Translations under genes and position numbers: made by a program
Part shown: piece after piece, positions 1 to 7,825 of the stretch
Layout of the letters: each line of letters opens with the position of its first letter
How positions within the stretch are numbered: position 1 is the stretch's first letter
The notes under the pieces: generated by a model
What the model was told of the DNA's origin: nothing
Databases searched by the model: none
The model's input: only the letters and a program-made list of their open reading frames with translations
DNA from: Leclercia adecarboxylata
GTDB taxonomy: Bacteria > Pseudomonadota > Gammaproteobacteria > Enterobacterales > Enterobacteriaceae
NCBI GenBank assembly: GCA_002360945.1
Contig: DERO01000007.1
Location: forward strand, 111,499-175,498
DNA: 64,000 nucleotides
Direction of reading: 5' to 3'

Positions 1-714
1 GGAGGCCTCCAGCGGTTTGCCCTGCTTATCGCTGACGCTAAACCGGGCGGCCAGCGTGTCACCCAGGATCTCGGTCTGCGGCGGCGACAGATTCACCCCG
101 CTCGGGTTGTCAGGAAAGAGATCGGGCTGAGACCAGCCCTCCGGCGAGGTCAGTTTGACGGTCAGCGTGTCATTGTCAGCGGTGACAGATTTGATAGCCA
201 CAGTGCCGTTATCTGGCGGAACAGCGCGCATCGCGTTGTCCCAGGCCTCGGCAAAGTGGGCTGACGGACCGGAGGCCAGGTTGATATCCAGCGGGAAGGT
301 ATTGACCACGCAGAGATTGCTGCACAGTGAAAGCGTCAGTTTTCCGCGCAATCGCTGCAGCTGACCGGTGGTCACTTCCAGCGGAAACACGACGCGGCGA
401 TCGTAGCCGACTGAGCTGAAGCCGGCGGAATCAAACCGGATCGGTCGGGGCCAGTGCCACTGCGTTTTTGCCTGCGGTTCCCACGCGATGGTTGGCCGAA
501 AGCCGCCGTCACCGGGGGTTCGCCAGTAGGTTTTCCACCCTTCATTGGGGGTCACATCCAGCAGCAGGCGAACTTTCCCCTCTGCGGGCGCATCATGCCA
601 GACATGAACCTGAGCATGGAAATTTTCAGGTTTCATCGACCAGCCCGGTACCGCAGCTGAGGCCGCAGACAGGCTGAATAACAGGAACCACAGGCTCCTG
701 AAAAAGGTTTTCAT
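1..714 (-). CDS. scsB: ScsB, membrane thiol-disulfide reductase, N-terminal part (cut by window edge)
   Basis: Only the first 238 codons are in the window; the gene runs off the left edge. It begins with a Sec signal (MKTFFRSLWFLLFSLSAASA, probable cut after ASA) followed by a periplasmic DsbD-alpha-like domain with the segments WKTYWRTPGDGGFRP and LCSNLCVV; the latter supplies a cysteine pair. Known ScsB proteins are DsbD-like enzymes that move electrons across the inner membrane to periplasmic partners such as ScsC, and the scs locus suppresses copper sensitivity. Start chosen at the ATG ending at 714, with GGAGAA about 8 nt upstream. The scsA-like gene lies 46 bp upstream in the same direction. 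The membrane and C-terminal thioredoxin domains cannot be seen. Confidence 0.8.
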   Translation of the reverse strand, partial: MKTFFRSLWFLLFSLSAASAAVPGWSMKPENFHAQVHVWHDAPAEGKVRLLLDVTPNEGWKTYWRTPGDGGFRPTIAWEPQAKTQWHWPRPIRFDSAGFSSVGYDRRVVFPLEVTTGQLQRLRGKLTLSLCSNLCVVNTFPLDINLASGPSAHFAEAWDNAMRAVPPDNGTVAIKSVTADNDTLTVKLTSPEGWSQPDLFPDNPSGVNLSPPQTEILGDTLAARFSVSDKQGKPLEAS

Positions 715-740
715 ATATTTTCTCCGTGAAAAATTAACTA

Positions 741-757
741 AACAGGAACGTCCTGTT
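741..757. other. Short perfect inverted repeat between scsA and scsB
   Basis: AACAGGA, a 3-nt loop, then TCCTGTT form a perfect 7-bp stem just after the scsA stop and about 27 bp before the scsB start. No T-run follows on the leftward strand, so it is more likely an mRNA hairpin or processing/attenuation element than a full terminator. Function is inferred only from position. Confidence 0.35.
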
Positions 758-760
758 CAG

Positions 761-1156
761 TCATTCACGGAAAACGCAGTTTTTAAGGTGTATTCGCAGT
801 AAAGGGGGTCGAAAAAGGATCACCGGTCTCGGCAGGACGCTGATGTTGATCAGCACCGCTAACAGCAGAACCAGCAGACCGGGTAAAAGCAGGACGGTAT
901 CGAAATGAAGGGGCTGCGCGGTAAGCAGCGAGTGGGCACTGAGCTCACAGGGGGACAACCCTGGCGACGTAAGTTCCTGCGGGCTGTTGTCAGCCGTCAA
1001 AGAGAGCGTTGCGGCTTTGACCTGCATATGATGCAAAATACTGGCCCGCTGGGTCAGACAGATCAGCATGACAAAACAGGCAACCACCAGAAGCACGATC
1101 GCTTTCAGTTGCCTGTTTTTATGATGAGTCGGACCTGTCAGGATAGTCATGGGCAA
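761..1156 (-). CDS. scsA: ScsA-like small membrane protein of the copper-sensitivity-suppressor locus
   Basis: A 131-residue protein with an N-terminal hydrophobic segment (about residues 18-35, KAIVLLVVACFVMLICL) and a second one (about 88-108, LLLPGLLVLLLAVLINISVL). It has a histidine pair after the first segment (ASILHHMQ) and a conserved-looking tail (RPPLLRIHLKNCVFRE). This layout and the tail are typical of the small ScsA/DUF2946-like copper proteins next to scsB in enterobacteria. It precedes scsB co-directionally with a 46-bp gap, matching scsA-scsBCD order. Identification rests mainly on context and overall shape; the biochemical role of ScsA is not settled, so none is assigned here. 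Confidence 0.6.
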   Translation of the reverse strand: MPMTILTGPTHHKNRQLKAIVLLVVACFVMLICLTQRASILHHMQVKAATLSLTADNSPQELTSPGLSPCELSAHSLLTAQPLHFDTVLLLPGLLVLLLAVLINISVLPRPVILFRPPLLRIHLKNCVFRE

Positions 1157-1209
1157 TGAGAATAGTGAGCGACCCGGCTACGGGCAAGCGGCAATTTGTA
1201 AAGTAATGC

Positions 1210-1224
1210 CAACCAGAGTGGTTG
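1210..1224. promoter_or_regulatory. Perfect 6-3-6 palindrome upstream of scsA, candidate operator
   Basis: CAACCA-gag-TGGTTG is a perfect inverted repeat centred about 60 bp upstream of the scsA start, where a promoter would be expected. No known copper-regulator or CpxR consensus is matched convincingly, so the binding protein is unknown. Confidence 0.3.
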
Positions 1225-1264
1225 ATTCCCCCTTGTCACAGGTTCCCTTTCAACCGCTACTGTC

Positions 1265-1296
1265 GCCGTAAGCGGGAAACTGCTTACGGCTTTTTT
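1265..1296 (+). terminator. Intrinsic terminator in the rightward orientation
   Basis: GCCGTAAGC / GCTTACGGC make a perfect 9-bp stem with an 8-nt loop, followed by TTTTTT on the + strand. It overlaps the last codons of the leftward HxlR gene. No + strand gene ends here; the T-run is only correctly placed for rightward transcription, so it either blocks antisense transcription into the HxlR gene or ends an unrecognised short RNA. Confidence 0.6.
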
Positions 1297-1706
1297 GGTT
1301 GCAGGCAGGGATCCACAACGGATTCAGGCGACGCCGCCTGATAACAGGCCTCCATTTCATCCAGCGCGGACTGATTATCTAACCCCCACTGATACATTTG
1401 CTCAATGGGTTCGGCAAAGGTTCGGCCAAGTGGGGTCAGCCGGTAATCGACTTTGGGTGGGATCACGTCATACACATGGCGGGCAATCAACCCTCGCATC
1501 TCCAGCTCTTTCAGCGTCTGGAACAGCATTTTTTTGGAAATCCCCTGCAGGCTACGCTGTAACTCACCCGTGCGGGCGCGTTCATCCGGCCAGTGATACA
1601 GCGCATGCAGTACCATCGTGCTCCACTTAACTGAAAAGAGTTCCATCAGGCGGCGCGGCGGCGAGTCCGCATAGAAAAAGAGTTTACCCTCAACCCAGGC
1701 TGGCAT
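1284..1706 (-). CDS. HxlR-family winged-helix transcriptional regulator
   Basis: A 140-residue regulator with the HxlR signature: N-terminal segment KWSTMVLHAL, then the winged helix (about residues 45-100) containing QRSLQGISKKMLFQTLKELE and the wing region DYRLTPLGRTF. HxlR proteins are small dimeric repressors or activators that often sense electrophiles or quinones. Unusually there is no cysteine in the N-terminal segment before the helix-turn-helix; cysteines occur only near the C-terminus. It is divergent from the zinc alcohol dehydrogenase at 1819 with a 112-bp gap containing paired ATGGT direct repeats (about 1723-1742), which suggests that it controls that gene. The inducer is unknown. 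Confidence 0.8.
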   Translation of the reverse strand: MPAWVEGKLFFYADSPPRRLMELFSVKWSTMVLHALYHWPDERARTGELQRSLQGISKKMLFQTLKELEMRGLIARHVYDVIPPKVDYRLTPLGRTFAEPIEQMYQWGLDNQSALDEMEACYQAASPESVVDPCLQPKKP

Positions 1707-1818
1707 TGTTCTGTCCTCTGCTTATGGTCACCAAATGGTAACTACTATCAATATGGGATCCTGTTGACTATAGTCTGCCTCCTTGAGTTAGCCAGAACCA
1801 GCACATTCCTGAGGTAAG

Positions 1819-2868
1819 ATGAAAATCAACGCATTAGTCGCCCATGACGCGGCACAACCCTTAACATCGGGCCAGATTTCACTGCGCGCGTTACAAAAGC
1901 AGGATGTCAAAATCGAGATCCTCTTTTGCGGCGTGTGCCACTCCGATCTCCATATGGCGCGTAACGAATGGGCGGTGAGCCAGTATCCCCTGGTGCCGGG
2001 ACATGAAATAGTCGGACGCGTCGTGGACGTTGGGGACGAGGCCACCCGTTTTAAGCCCGGTGATATCGTCGGAGTGGGCGTGATGGTCGACTCCTGCCGC
2101 GAGTGCCATTTCTGCAAGCATCACGAAGAGCAGTACTGTGAGGCGGGTTTTACGGCGACCTACAACGGCATGGATAAATATACCGGTGAAAGAACACGGG
2201 GCGGCTATGCGCAGAGCGTGATTGTCGATCAAGATTTTGTTGTTTCTGTACCGCAAAACCTGCCGCTTGCCGGGGTTGCACCGCTGTTGTGTGCGGGCGT
2301 CACTGTCTGGTCGCCGCTGCGCCATTTCAACGTCAAAGCAGGCGACCGTGTGGGTGTTGTGGGGCTGGGTGGATTAGGCCATATGGCAGTGAAGCTTGCC
2401 AGTGCGATGGGGGCAGACGTGACGCTGTTTACGACCTCCCCGGAGAAGGGAAAAGATGCCCGTCGCCTGGGGGCAAAACAGGTCGTGGTATCGCGCGATG
2501 CCGCTCAAATGGCTGCCTGCCAGATCTCGCTGGATTTTATCATTGACTGCGTAGCGGCACCGCACGATCTGGATCCTTATCTGGCCACGCTGAAAACCAA
2601 TGGCCGCCTGGTGCTGGTAGGCATTCCGGACCAGCCGCACGACGCGCCGAATATTACGCCGATGGTGTTCCGACGTTTAAGCATCAGCGGTTCGTCGATT
2701 GGCAGCATTCAGGAAACCCAGGAGATGTTGAACTTCTGCGGCGAGCACAATATTACCGCCGATATTGAAACCATCGCCGGCGAGGATATCGAAACTGCCT
2801 TCGCCCGTATGCTTAAGGGGAATGTGAAGTATCGCTTTGTCATTGATATGCAGGCGACGAGCTGGTAG
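1819..2868 (+). CDS. Zinc-dependent alcohol dehydrogenase, YahK / cinnamyl-alcohol-dehydrogenase type
   Basis: A 349-residue medium-chain dehydrogenase that would reduce aldehydes to alcohols with NAD(P)H. Catalytic zinc ligands are visible at Cys40 (CGVCHSDLH), His62 (PGHE) and Cys158 (PLLCAG); the structural zinc site is Cys93, Cys96, Cys99 and Cys107. The Rossmann motif is GLGGLGHMA. Length and motif spacing match E. coli YahK, a broad aldehyde reductase, but the sequence differs enough that this is a relative rather than a certain orthologue. The start has GAGGTAAG immediately upstream. Divergent from the HxlR regulator, which probably makes it an inducible aldehyde-detoxifying gene. Confidence 0.85.
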   Translation: MKINALVAHDAAQPLTSGQISLRALQKQDVKIEILFCGVCHSDLHMARNEWAVSQYPLVPGHEIVGRVVDVGDEATRFKPGDIVGVGVMVDSCRECHFCKHHEEQYCEAGFTATYNGMDKYTGERTRGGYAQSVIVDQDFVVSVPQNLPLAGVAPLLCAGVTVWSPLRHFNVKAGDRVGVVGLGGLGHMAVKLASAMGADVTLFTTSPEKGKDARRLGAKQVVVSRDAAQMAACQISLDFIIDCVAAPHDLDPYLATLKTNGRLVLVGIPDQPHDAPNITPMVFRRLSISGSSIGSIQETQEMLNFCGEHNITADIETIAGEDIETAFARMLKGNVKYRFVIDMQATSW

Positions 2869-2896
2869 AGGCGCGACAGACTCGTAGACGTTCCGG

Positions 2897-2938
2897 GCGG
2901 CCATTTCAGGCCGCTTTGTGCCAGAAGCGGACATTATG
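2897..2938 (+). repeat. Hairpin plus part of a degenerate GTCCGCT/AGCGGAC repeat
   Basis: GCGGCC-atttca-GGCCGC (2897-2914) followed by TTT may act as a weak terminator for the dehydrogenase gene. The continuation, CCGCTTTGTGCCAGAAGC then GGACAT, resembles the distal half of the repeat near 5270-5299, so this looks like one more degraded member of that family. It lies between two convergent genes. Confidence 0.4.
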
Positions 2939-4147
2939 CTAATCATTGATGAGATGATTTGGTTGGAGCGTACGTTTAGCCAGTTTCTTTTGCAAAATAA
3001 TAACGATGATGGGGAACCCTGATGCGGAAATTGCACATACCCCCAGCAACGTGTTCATATTTTGTGGTGCTATGGCGTGCCCACGTAATAGAAAAGCAGA
3101 CAGAAAAAATGCGACTGTTGTGCTCAGGTACATTATTGATGACTGCAATGAAGAGAATCCCGCTCGTTGCATGTCATCAGGAAACTGAATGCTCACCGCC
3201 GAGGAGGAAACCAGACGACTGTAAGATGCACCGAGAAATAAAATAATAAATATCGCCGGATTCGAATAGCCCATAACAGGTATTAGCAAAGCGAGTAAAA
3301 AAACGAAAGTTGACGCTGTAGCCAGACTCACAGCAGAAAAATGCGGAATTAACGCGCCTGTCATTTTTGTTGACAGGTATCCTGCAACGCCCCCGGCGAA
3401 AAACAGCCATGGCAGCAGGTATTGAGAGCCCCCCAGCTGTTGGGTCATTAATGGTACCAAAACAGGAATGACCAGCATCGGGCTAAACTGTACCAGCGCA
3501 TTACTGGAAGCGAACAGTAAAGTATTAAAGTCGAGAGGCAGTGCGTGGGGTGTGTCGAAAGAGACTGGATCCTGAGGGATGATAGAAACAATCAGTGGCA
3601 ATGCCAACAAACACAGCGTACTGATTAGCCACAAAGCGACATGCCAGCCGTAATGAGCACACAAAAATAGTATCGTGGGCATTCCGACAATGCTTACCAT
3701 CGAAAATGATGCAATTACCGTCGCCAACATTTTTCCTCGCAAGTTAGTTGGTGCGAGATTTATCAATATACTGATACTCACCCCCATAGTTGTGCCTCCA
3801 ACCAATCCGGCACAGAATCGTAATGTAAGCAGAAGGCTAAAACTGGAGGTAAATGTCGTCAAAAGTGTCAGTAGGCCGAGTAGTGCCATATTGGCGATTA
3901 AAAAACGTTTCTTATTGAAACGACCAATCCAGTAAAAGGCGATAATTCCCGACAGGACCGCCCCGGAGGTGTACATGCCGGATACGTAGCCTGAGAATGA
4001 TACGGGAACGGCGAAGTCTGCCGCCATAAAAGCAAAAACAGGATTGAACATCATATATTCCAGTGCATTTGTGAACTGGATAAAAGCCATGACAACCGCT
4101 ATCCGGATAAGGGCTTTATGATTAAACGTTGTTGTGACTAATGACAT
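2939..4147 (-). CDS. MFS (DHA1-like) inner-membrane transporter
   Basis: A 402-residue, very hydrophobic protein with about 12 predicted membrane segments and the MFS loop 2-3 region (YWIGRFNKKRFLIANM). It resembles arabinose-efflux-type DHA1 permeases, which export small molecules by proton antiport. Substrate is not deducible. It is less GC-rich than the surrounding genes, suggesting horizontal acquisition. The divergent LysR regulator at 4251 is its probable controller; the 103-bp gap between them is AT-rich and would hold both promoters. Confidence 0.8.
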   Translation of the reverse strand: MSLVTTTFNHKALIRIAVVMAFIQFTNALEYMMFNPVFAFMAADFAVPVSFSGYVSGMYTSGAVLSGIIAFYWIGRFNKKRFLIANMALLGLLTLLTTFTSSFSLLLTLRFCAGLVGGTTMGVSISILINLAPTNLRGKMLATVIASFSMVSIVGMPTILFLCAHYGWHVALWLISTLCLLALPLIVSIIPQDPVSFDTPHALPLDFNTLLFASSNALVQFSPMLVIPVLVPLMTQQLGGSQYLLPWLFFAGGVAGYLSTKMTGALIPHFSAVSLATASTFVFLLALLIPVMGYSNPAIFIILFLGASYSRLVSSSAVSIQFPDDMQRAGFSSLQSSIMYLSTTVAFFLSAFLLRGHAIAPQNMNTLLGVCAISASGFPIIVIILQKKLAKRTLQPNHLIND

Positions 4148-4250
4148 AGCAAGCGACCTGTGGATAAAAGATATCCGAGTTTAATTGCTATCAATTTTGT
4201 TCAGTAGATGGTAAAAATGGCATTTATTGTTATCATTTGTGGGACAGTCG

Positions 4251-5168
4251 ATGCGGCCAGCTCTTGATTTTAATACCCTGAAAGTTTTCATTGCGGTGGT
4301 TGAAAGAGAAAGTTTTGTTGGGGCATCTAAAGTCCTTGAAATGCCGACATCAAACGTGAGTCGTTGTATTTCTCAGTTAGAGGACAGACTGAATCTTCAG
4401 CTCATTGAGCGCAGCACCCGACATATGAAACTCACACAAGCGGGGCACCTGCTCTATTCCCGGGCGAAGCCATTAATGGATGCACTTGAGCAGACTGAAA
4501 CAGAATTAACGTTGCAGCAGATGCAGCTCAAGGGGCCACTCCGTATCTGTATTCCCAATGAAATAGGTCCTGCACTGCTGGGTTCTGTAATCGCTGATTT
4601 CGCCTGCCAGCACCCGGATCTGGAAATAAGCTGTGTCACAAATTTGTCTGGTCTTGAATCCCTGAGAGACGATCTGGATTTAGCCATCATTGTGAGCCGT
4701 GGCCAGATGGATGACGGTGATTACATAGCCCGTCATCTGGTGACGATCCCTTGCACTATCGTTGCAGCCCCCTCCGTCATTCAGCGTTATGGCATACCTT
4801 CTCGTATACAGCAATTTGAAGAATTACCCTGTATTACCACGGTGAATGCACTTAAAGGTGCTCCCTGGCAGTTTGTGAATAAAAAGGGGGGATTCGAGAC
4901 TATAAAGGTTAAAAGCCATTACCGGGTAAACAGTGGAGAGATGGCAGGACGCGCAGCGGTAGCGGGTGTTGGTTTCGCTATTCTTTCGAAACAGGCCTGC
5001 CAACCCTACATCGACGATGGACGGCTGATCGAGACTAAGTTGGAACAACCGCCAGCCCCACTTCAATTGTTCGCACTTTATTCAGACAGGCGTTATTTGC
5101 CAGCTAAAACACGAGCGCTTATTGAATACATAGAGCAGAATTTGAGCGATACATCCTTAGCAACCTAA
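4251..5168 (+). CDS. LysR-type transcriptional regulator, divergent from MFS exporter
   Basis: A 305-residue LysR regulator: N-terminal helix-turn-helix (about residues 5-65; FNTLKVFIAVVERESFVGAS, then STRHMKLTQAG) and a C-terminal effector domain with RIC.PNEIGPALL. A TTG codon exists at 4227, but the ATG at 4251 has GGGA 6-7 nt upstream and gives the normal family N-terminus, so it is preferred. The Ser-Asn-Val-Ser-Arg recognition helix is typical of the CrgA/DsdC-like branch. Low GC, like the exporter. It probably regulates the divergent MFS gene; effector unknown. Confidence 0.85.
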   Translation: MRPALDFNTLKVFIAVVERESFVGASKVLEMPTSNVSRCISQLEDRLNLQLIERSTRHMKLTQAGHLLYSRAKPLMDALEQTETELTLQQMQLKGPLRICIPNEIGPALLGSVIADFACQHPDLEISCVTNLSGLESLRDDLDLAIIVSRGQMDDGDYIARHLVTIPCTIVAAPSVIQRYGIPSRIQQFEELPCITTVNALKGAPWQFVNKKGGFETIKVKSHYRVNSGEMAGRAAVAGVGFAILSKQACQPYIDDGRLIETKLEQPPAPLQLFALYSDRRYLPAKTRALIEYIEQNLSDTSLAT

Positions 5169-5226
5169 GGATACATTACACAGCCACAGAGAGTCCCAGT
5201 GTTACAATGGTCTCTAAATGCAGAAT

Positions 5227-5299
5227 GTCTGCAGTTCGCTCAGAGCAGACCTTTAGTTCGGTTTGCTCGTCCGCTATGTGTCAAAGCAAACCGGCATAA
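5227..5299. repeat. Degenerate GTCCGCT...AGCGGAC-type intergenic repeat, copy 2
   Basis: The core (5227-5252) contains TTCGCTCAGAGCAGACCT and matches the copy at 7027-7052 at 19 of 26 positions by eye. The following part (GTCCGCTATGTGTCAAAGC) resembles the copy at 2911-2938. Short half-palindromes allow hairpin folding. It sits between the LysR gene and the GNAT gene. Confidence 0.45.
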
Positions 5300-5327
5300 T
5301 TTTGCGTTATTGAGTGGAGATATTCAC

Positions 5328-5852
5328 ATGAAGAGTTCGGTATTGGAAATCACTATCAGCAATGCGCAGTTTGAACATTTTGATGCACTACGCGCCATTG
5401 AATTGGCTGCTTTTGAGACATTACGTGGAGCAGGGGCGCTGACCGGTCAGGCTATTGCAAATAGCCTAAAAGATTTTTGTGACTTCAGCCGCGACGGTTT
5501 GCTGCTTGCAGCGTTTACTGCAGATTCTACCCCCGTAGGATTTATAGCCGGTACATTCGAAAATAGATGGATGCACATTGCCGAAATTGATGTGCACCCA
5601 GACTGGCAGTGCAAGGGGATCGGCAGATTGTTAATGCAGGCTATGCTCTCTTCCGGTCGGAAGCGTGGCCTGGCTGGCGCCACTTTGACAACAGATAAGA
5701 TGGTCGCCTTTAATGCAAATTTTTACGCATCGCTGGGTTTTGAAATAGTGGAAGGCGAATCGTGCCCGCTTCACCTGATAAGACAGAAAGAAGAGGAAAT
5801 TGAAAAGGGTTTCGATCCGGCGCGGCGCGTAGGGATGCGGTTGGAATTTTAA
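5328..5852 (+). CDS. GNAT-family N-acetyltransferase
   Basis: A 174-residue acetyltransferase with the GNAT core: IAEIDVHPDWQCKGIGRLLMQ (motif A with the acetyl-CoA loop QCKGIGRLL) and a C-terminal motif NANFYASLGFEIVEG (motif B). The open frame extends upstream to 5199, but the ATG at 5328 has GGAG 8 nt upstream and gives a family-sized protein, so the upstream part (which overlaps a repeat) is excluded. Substrate unknown; such enzymes acetylate small amines, antibiotics or protein N-termini. It stands alone between two copies of the same short repeat. Confidence 0.75.
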   Translation: MKSSVLEITISNAQFEHFDALRAIELAAFETLRGAGALTGQAIANSLKDFCDFSRDGLLLAAFTADSTPVGFIAGTFENRWMHIAEIDVHPDWQCKGIGRLLMQAMLSSGRKRGLAGATLTTDKMVAFNANFYASLGFEIVEGESCPLHLIRQKEEEIEKGFDPARRVGMRLEF

Positions 5853-5883
5853 GGTTGCGGCACAAGCAATAACGATTATGGCC

Positions 5884-5909
5884 GTCCGCTCCTCGCTCAC
5901 AGCGAAACC
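5884..5909. repeat. Degenerate GTCCGCT repeat, copy 3
   Basis: GTCCGCTCCTCGCTCACAG shares the GTCCGCTnnTCGCTCA core with the copies at 5227 and 7027. It lies immediately downstream of the GNAT gene and upstream of the end of the leftward SUFU-like gene. Confidence 0.4.
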
Positions 5910-6001
5910 AGGTTCAATCATTTGATGCTGTTCTTCCTTTAAGGAAGGCGACTGAACTCACTCTGCCTCATAGGGGGCGTGAATAACTGCGTGATAATTG
6001 T

Positions 6002-6928
6002 CTATGTTTCTATCTGCCGTTCCGCGAGAGCATGTCTTGCTGCGCTTGATGCCCATTCATCGGATTGGTCAAGGTGTTCAATCTCTGACTCTGCTATCGG
6101 CGTGACACGGATGAGCGAAACCGAACCGAAAGGCAAGTTATCAATCCTGCGGCTATCACGGCTGAGGATGATTCGGGTCATTGGGTTATATTCGTCTGTA
6201 AGAGTGCAGAACAGGATTGCGCCATATTTTTCAACATCGGCAGCAACCTGATACCCATCGGCAACGAGATCCCCCAGGTTAATCAAGAGATGAGCCCAGT
6301 CATCAATCTGGTGGCTGGTAATATTCGAAACGTCGAACTCCATGAAAAGTTCGCATCCTACGCCATTTTCCGGGTCTGCAATGCCGGCCCAGGGTGTCGA
6401 GAGGCCATCAGTGGCCAGCGTTAATGTGGTGTTGTTCTTAGCGTTAAGCAACCGGCGATGGGGCCCGAACCATTTCGTCTGGTTGTGTACGTTCGAGTCA
6501 TCTCGCTCAGCCATAAAACCTTCTGAGACGCGGCCATACTTTTCCCAAAAGGCTCGCCTTGCTACAGACGCAGCCTCATAAATTGGATCCTGAGGGCCAC
6601 GCGGCACAATTGTCTCATCGAAGAGTGTCTCAACCGTAACGCGCCCCCGTATCAACGGTATTTTAGACCTTGTCCAGTAAACGATAACCTTATTAAAGGG
6701 CTGCACCTGTGATGCTTCGAGTTTCTCGACAATCTCCCGGACCTTCTGAATGGCGTGGTTACCCTCTGCAATGTGACTCCCGTCTGCATACATGTAGCCT
6801 CCGGTTTGTGAGGAGACGCCTGCCTGTGCGGTGATAAAAAACCATTCTCCGTTCACAGCGCCAGCGGGAGCCTTGTCTAAAGCCGGGCGTAAGTCCCTTG
6901 CCGCATCAGAATTGGAATATGCTGTCAT
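6002..6928 (-). CDS. Uncharacterised protein with a possible SUFU-like domain
   Basis: A 308-residue soluble protein with no signal peptide or membrane segment. The middle and C-terminal part (about residues 165-285: LATDGLSTPWAG, VGCELFMEFDV, then WAHLLINLGDLVADGYQV) resembles the layout of bacterial suppressor-of-fused (SUFU) domains, where a 'T.GLS' strand is followed by an acidic 'EL.ME' strand and a Trp/Leu-rich helix. SUFU-like proteins in bacteria are often immunity proteins for polymorphic toxins. The N-terminal 150 residues, including VIVYWTRSKIPLIRGRVTVE, match nothing I recognise. No toxin gene is adjacent. The assignment is tentative; it could be an unrelated orphan. Flanked by short repeats. 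Confidence 0.6.
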   Translation of the reverse strand: MTAYSNSDAARDLRPALDKAPAGAVNGEWFFITAQAGVSSQTGGYMYADGSHIAEGNHAIQKVREIVEKLEASQVQPFNKVIVYWTRSKIPLIRGRVTVETLFDETIVPRGPQDPIYEAASVARRAFWEKYGRVSEGFMAERDDSNVHNQTKWFGPHRRLLNAKNNTTLTLATDGLSTPWAGIADPENGVGCELFMEFDVSNITSHQIDDWAHLLINLGDLVADGYQVAADVEKYGAILFCTLTDEYNPMTRIILSRDSRRIDNLPFGSVSLIRVTPIAESEIEHLDQSDEWASSAARHALAERQIET

Positions 6929-7026
6929 GTCTGTTCCTTAGCTTCATGTTTTATGCATCATGCTTAGTTTAACTTATTCAAAATTATAGTATTACTTACC
7001 ACTCTTGTGGGTGCAAAAGTACCAAC

Positions 7027-7085
7027 GTCCGCTTTTCGCTCATAAAGGACCTCAACTCAGTCATCGTGCATGAAGCGGACATGTG
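7027..7085. repeat. Degenerate GTCCGCT/AGCGGAC repeat, copy 4
   Basis: Starts GTCCGCTTTTCGCTCA, continues through AGGACCT and closes with AGCGGACATGTG, so the outer parts (GTCCGCT / AGCGGAC) are a perfect 7-bp inverted pair about 40 bp apart. It lies in the 238-bp gap between the SUFU-like gene and the DUF2268 gene; the rest of that gap is AT-rich and probably holds both promoters. Confidence 0.5.
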
Positions 7086-7166
7086 TGGTTATGGCTAATA
7101 ATGTCATGACACTGCGTCTTGCAATGTTAAAATGATGTTATTTTCTTACACGTCGGGAGGAAGCTT

Positions 7167-7802
7167 TTGTCTCAAATGATCCTGCATATTCTGGATGCTC
7201 AGAAGAAACTCACCGCTCACAGTCAGTGGCTTCATACCTCCCTGACTGCTACTCACGAACAAGCAAAAAGAGTAATGCAAATCCCTCCACTTGATGTGGT
7301 GGTAAAAACGGGAAAATTTGTCATTCCGGAAAAAGGGCATCTTGGATATTGTCCCGAGCCCGGACTGGTGTATTTAACTGTTGATCCTGAAAACCCTGCC
7401 TTGAGAAAAAATGCTGCTAAGTCTTTTGAACGCATGTTTGCTCATGAACTGCACCATGCGGCAAGATGGGCTGGGCCTGGATATGGCGTAACCTTAGGCG
7501 AGGCTATGGTCTCTGAGGGCCTGGCAGGACATTTTGTTCTTGAGCTTTTTGGCGGTGAACCGGAACCCTGGGAAAACATTAATTCAGATATTGTTCAAAG
7601 CTACAATTCACAATTCAAAGCATTCTGGGACCGTACCGATTACGATCACAACAGGTGGTTTTTCGGTACGGGTGATTTGCCACAGTGGTTAGGGTATACC
7701 GCAGGGTTTAATCTGGTTTCCAGATATATTGCAACGACACCCCATCTGCGCTCTTCAATGCTCTCGAATGTAAATGCAGATGAGTTGAAAGCATTTCTTT
7801 AA
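7167..7802 (+). CDS. DUF2268-type putative zinc metalloprotease
   Basis: A 211-residue protein with a gluzincin-like site: HELHH at residues 93-97 (HExxH) and a downstream acidic residue in SEGLAGHF (Glu117) positioned as a third zinc ligand. These are the features of DUF2268 predicted Zn-dependent proteases. No signal peptide, so probably cytoplasmic. Start: a TTG codon at 7167 has GGGAGG 6 nt upstream, while the first ATG (7176) would be 15 nt away, so the TTG is preferred. It is followed after 23 bp by a GNAT gene in the same direction, probably one operon. Natural substrate unknown. Confidence 0.75.
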   Translation: MSQMILHILDAQKKLTAHSQWLHTSLTATHEQAKRVMQIPPLDVVVKTGKFVIPEKGHLGYCPEPGLVYLTVDPENPALRKNAAKSFERMFAHELHHAARWAGPGYGVTLGEAMVSEGLAGHFVLELFGGEPEPWENINSDIVQSYNSQFKAFWDRTDYDHNRWFFGTGDLPQWLGYTAGFNLVSRYIATTPHLRSSMLSNVNADELKAFL

Positions 7803-7825
7803 TCTTCACGTAAGAGGAACAGCAG

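Noticed and set aside
5199..5327. N-terminal extension of the GNAT protein
   Set aside because: The extra 43 codons overlap a repeat element, have no ribosome site and are not part of the GNAT fold; the ATG at 5328 has GGAG upstream.
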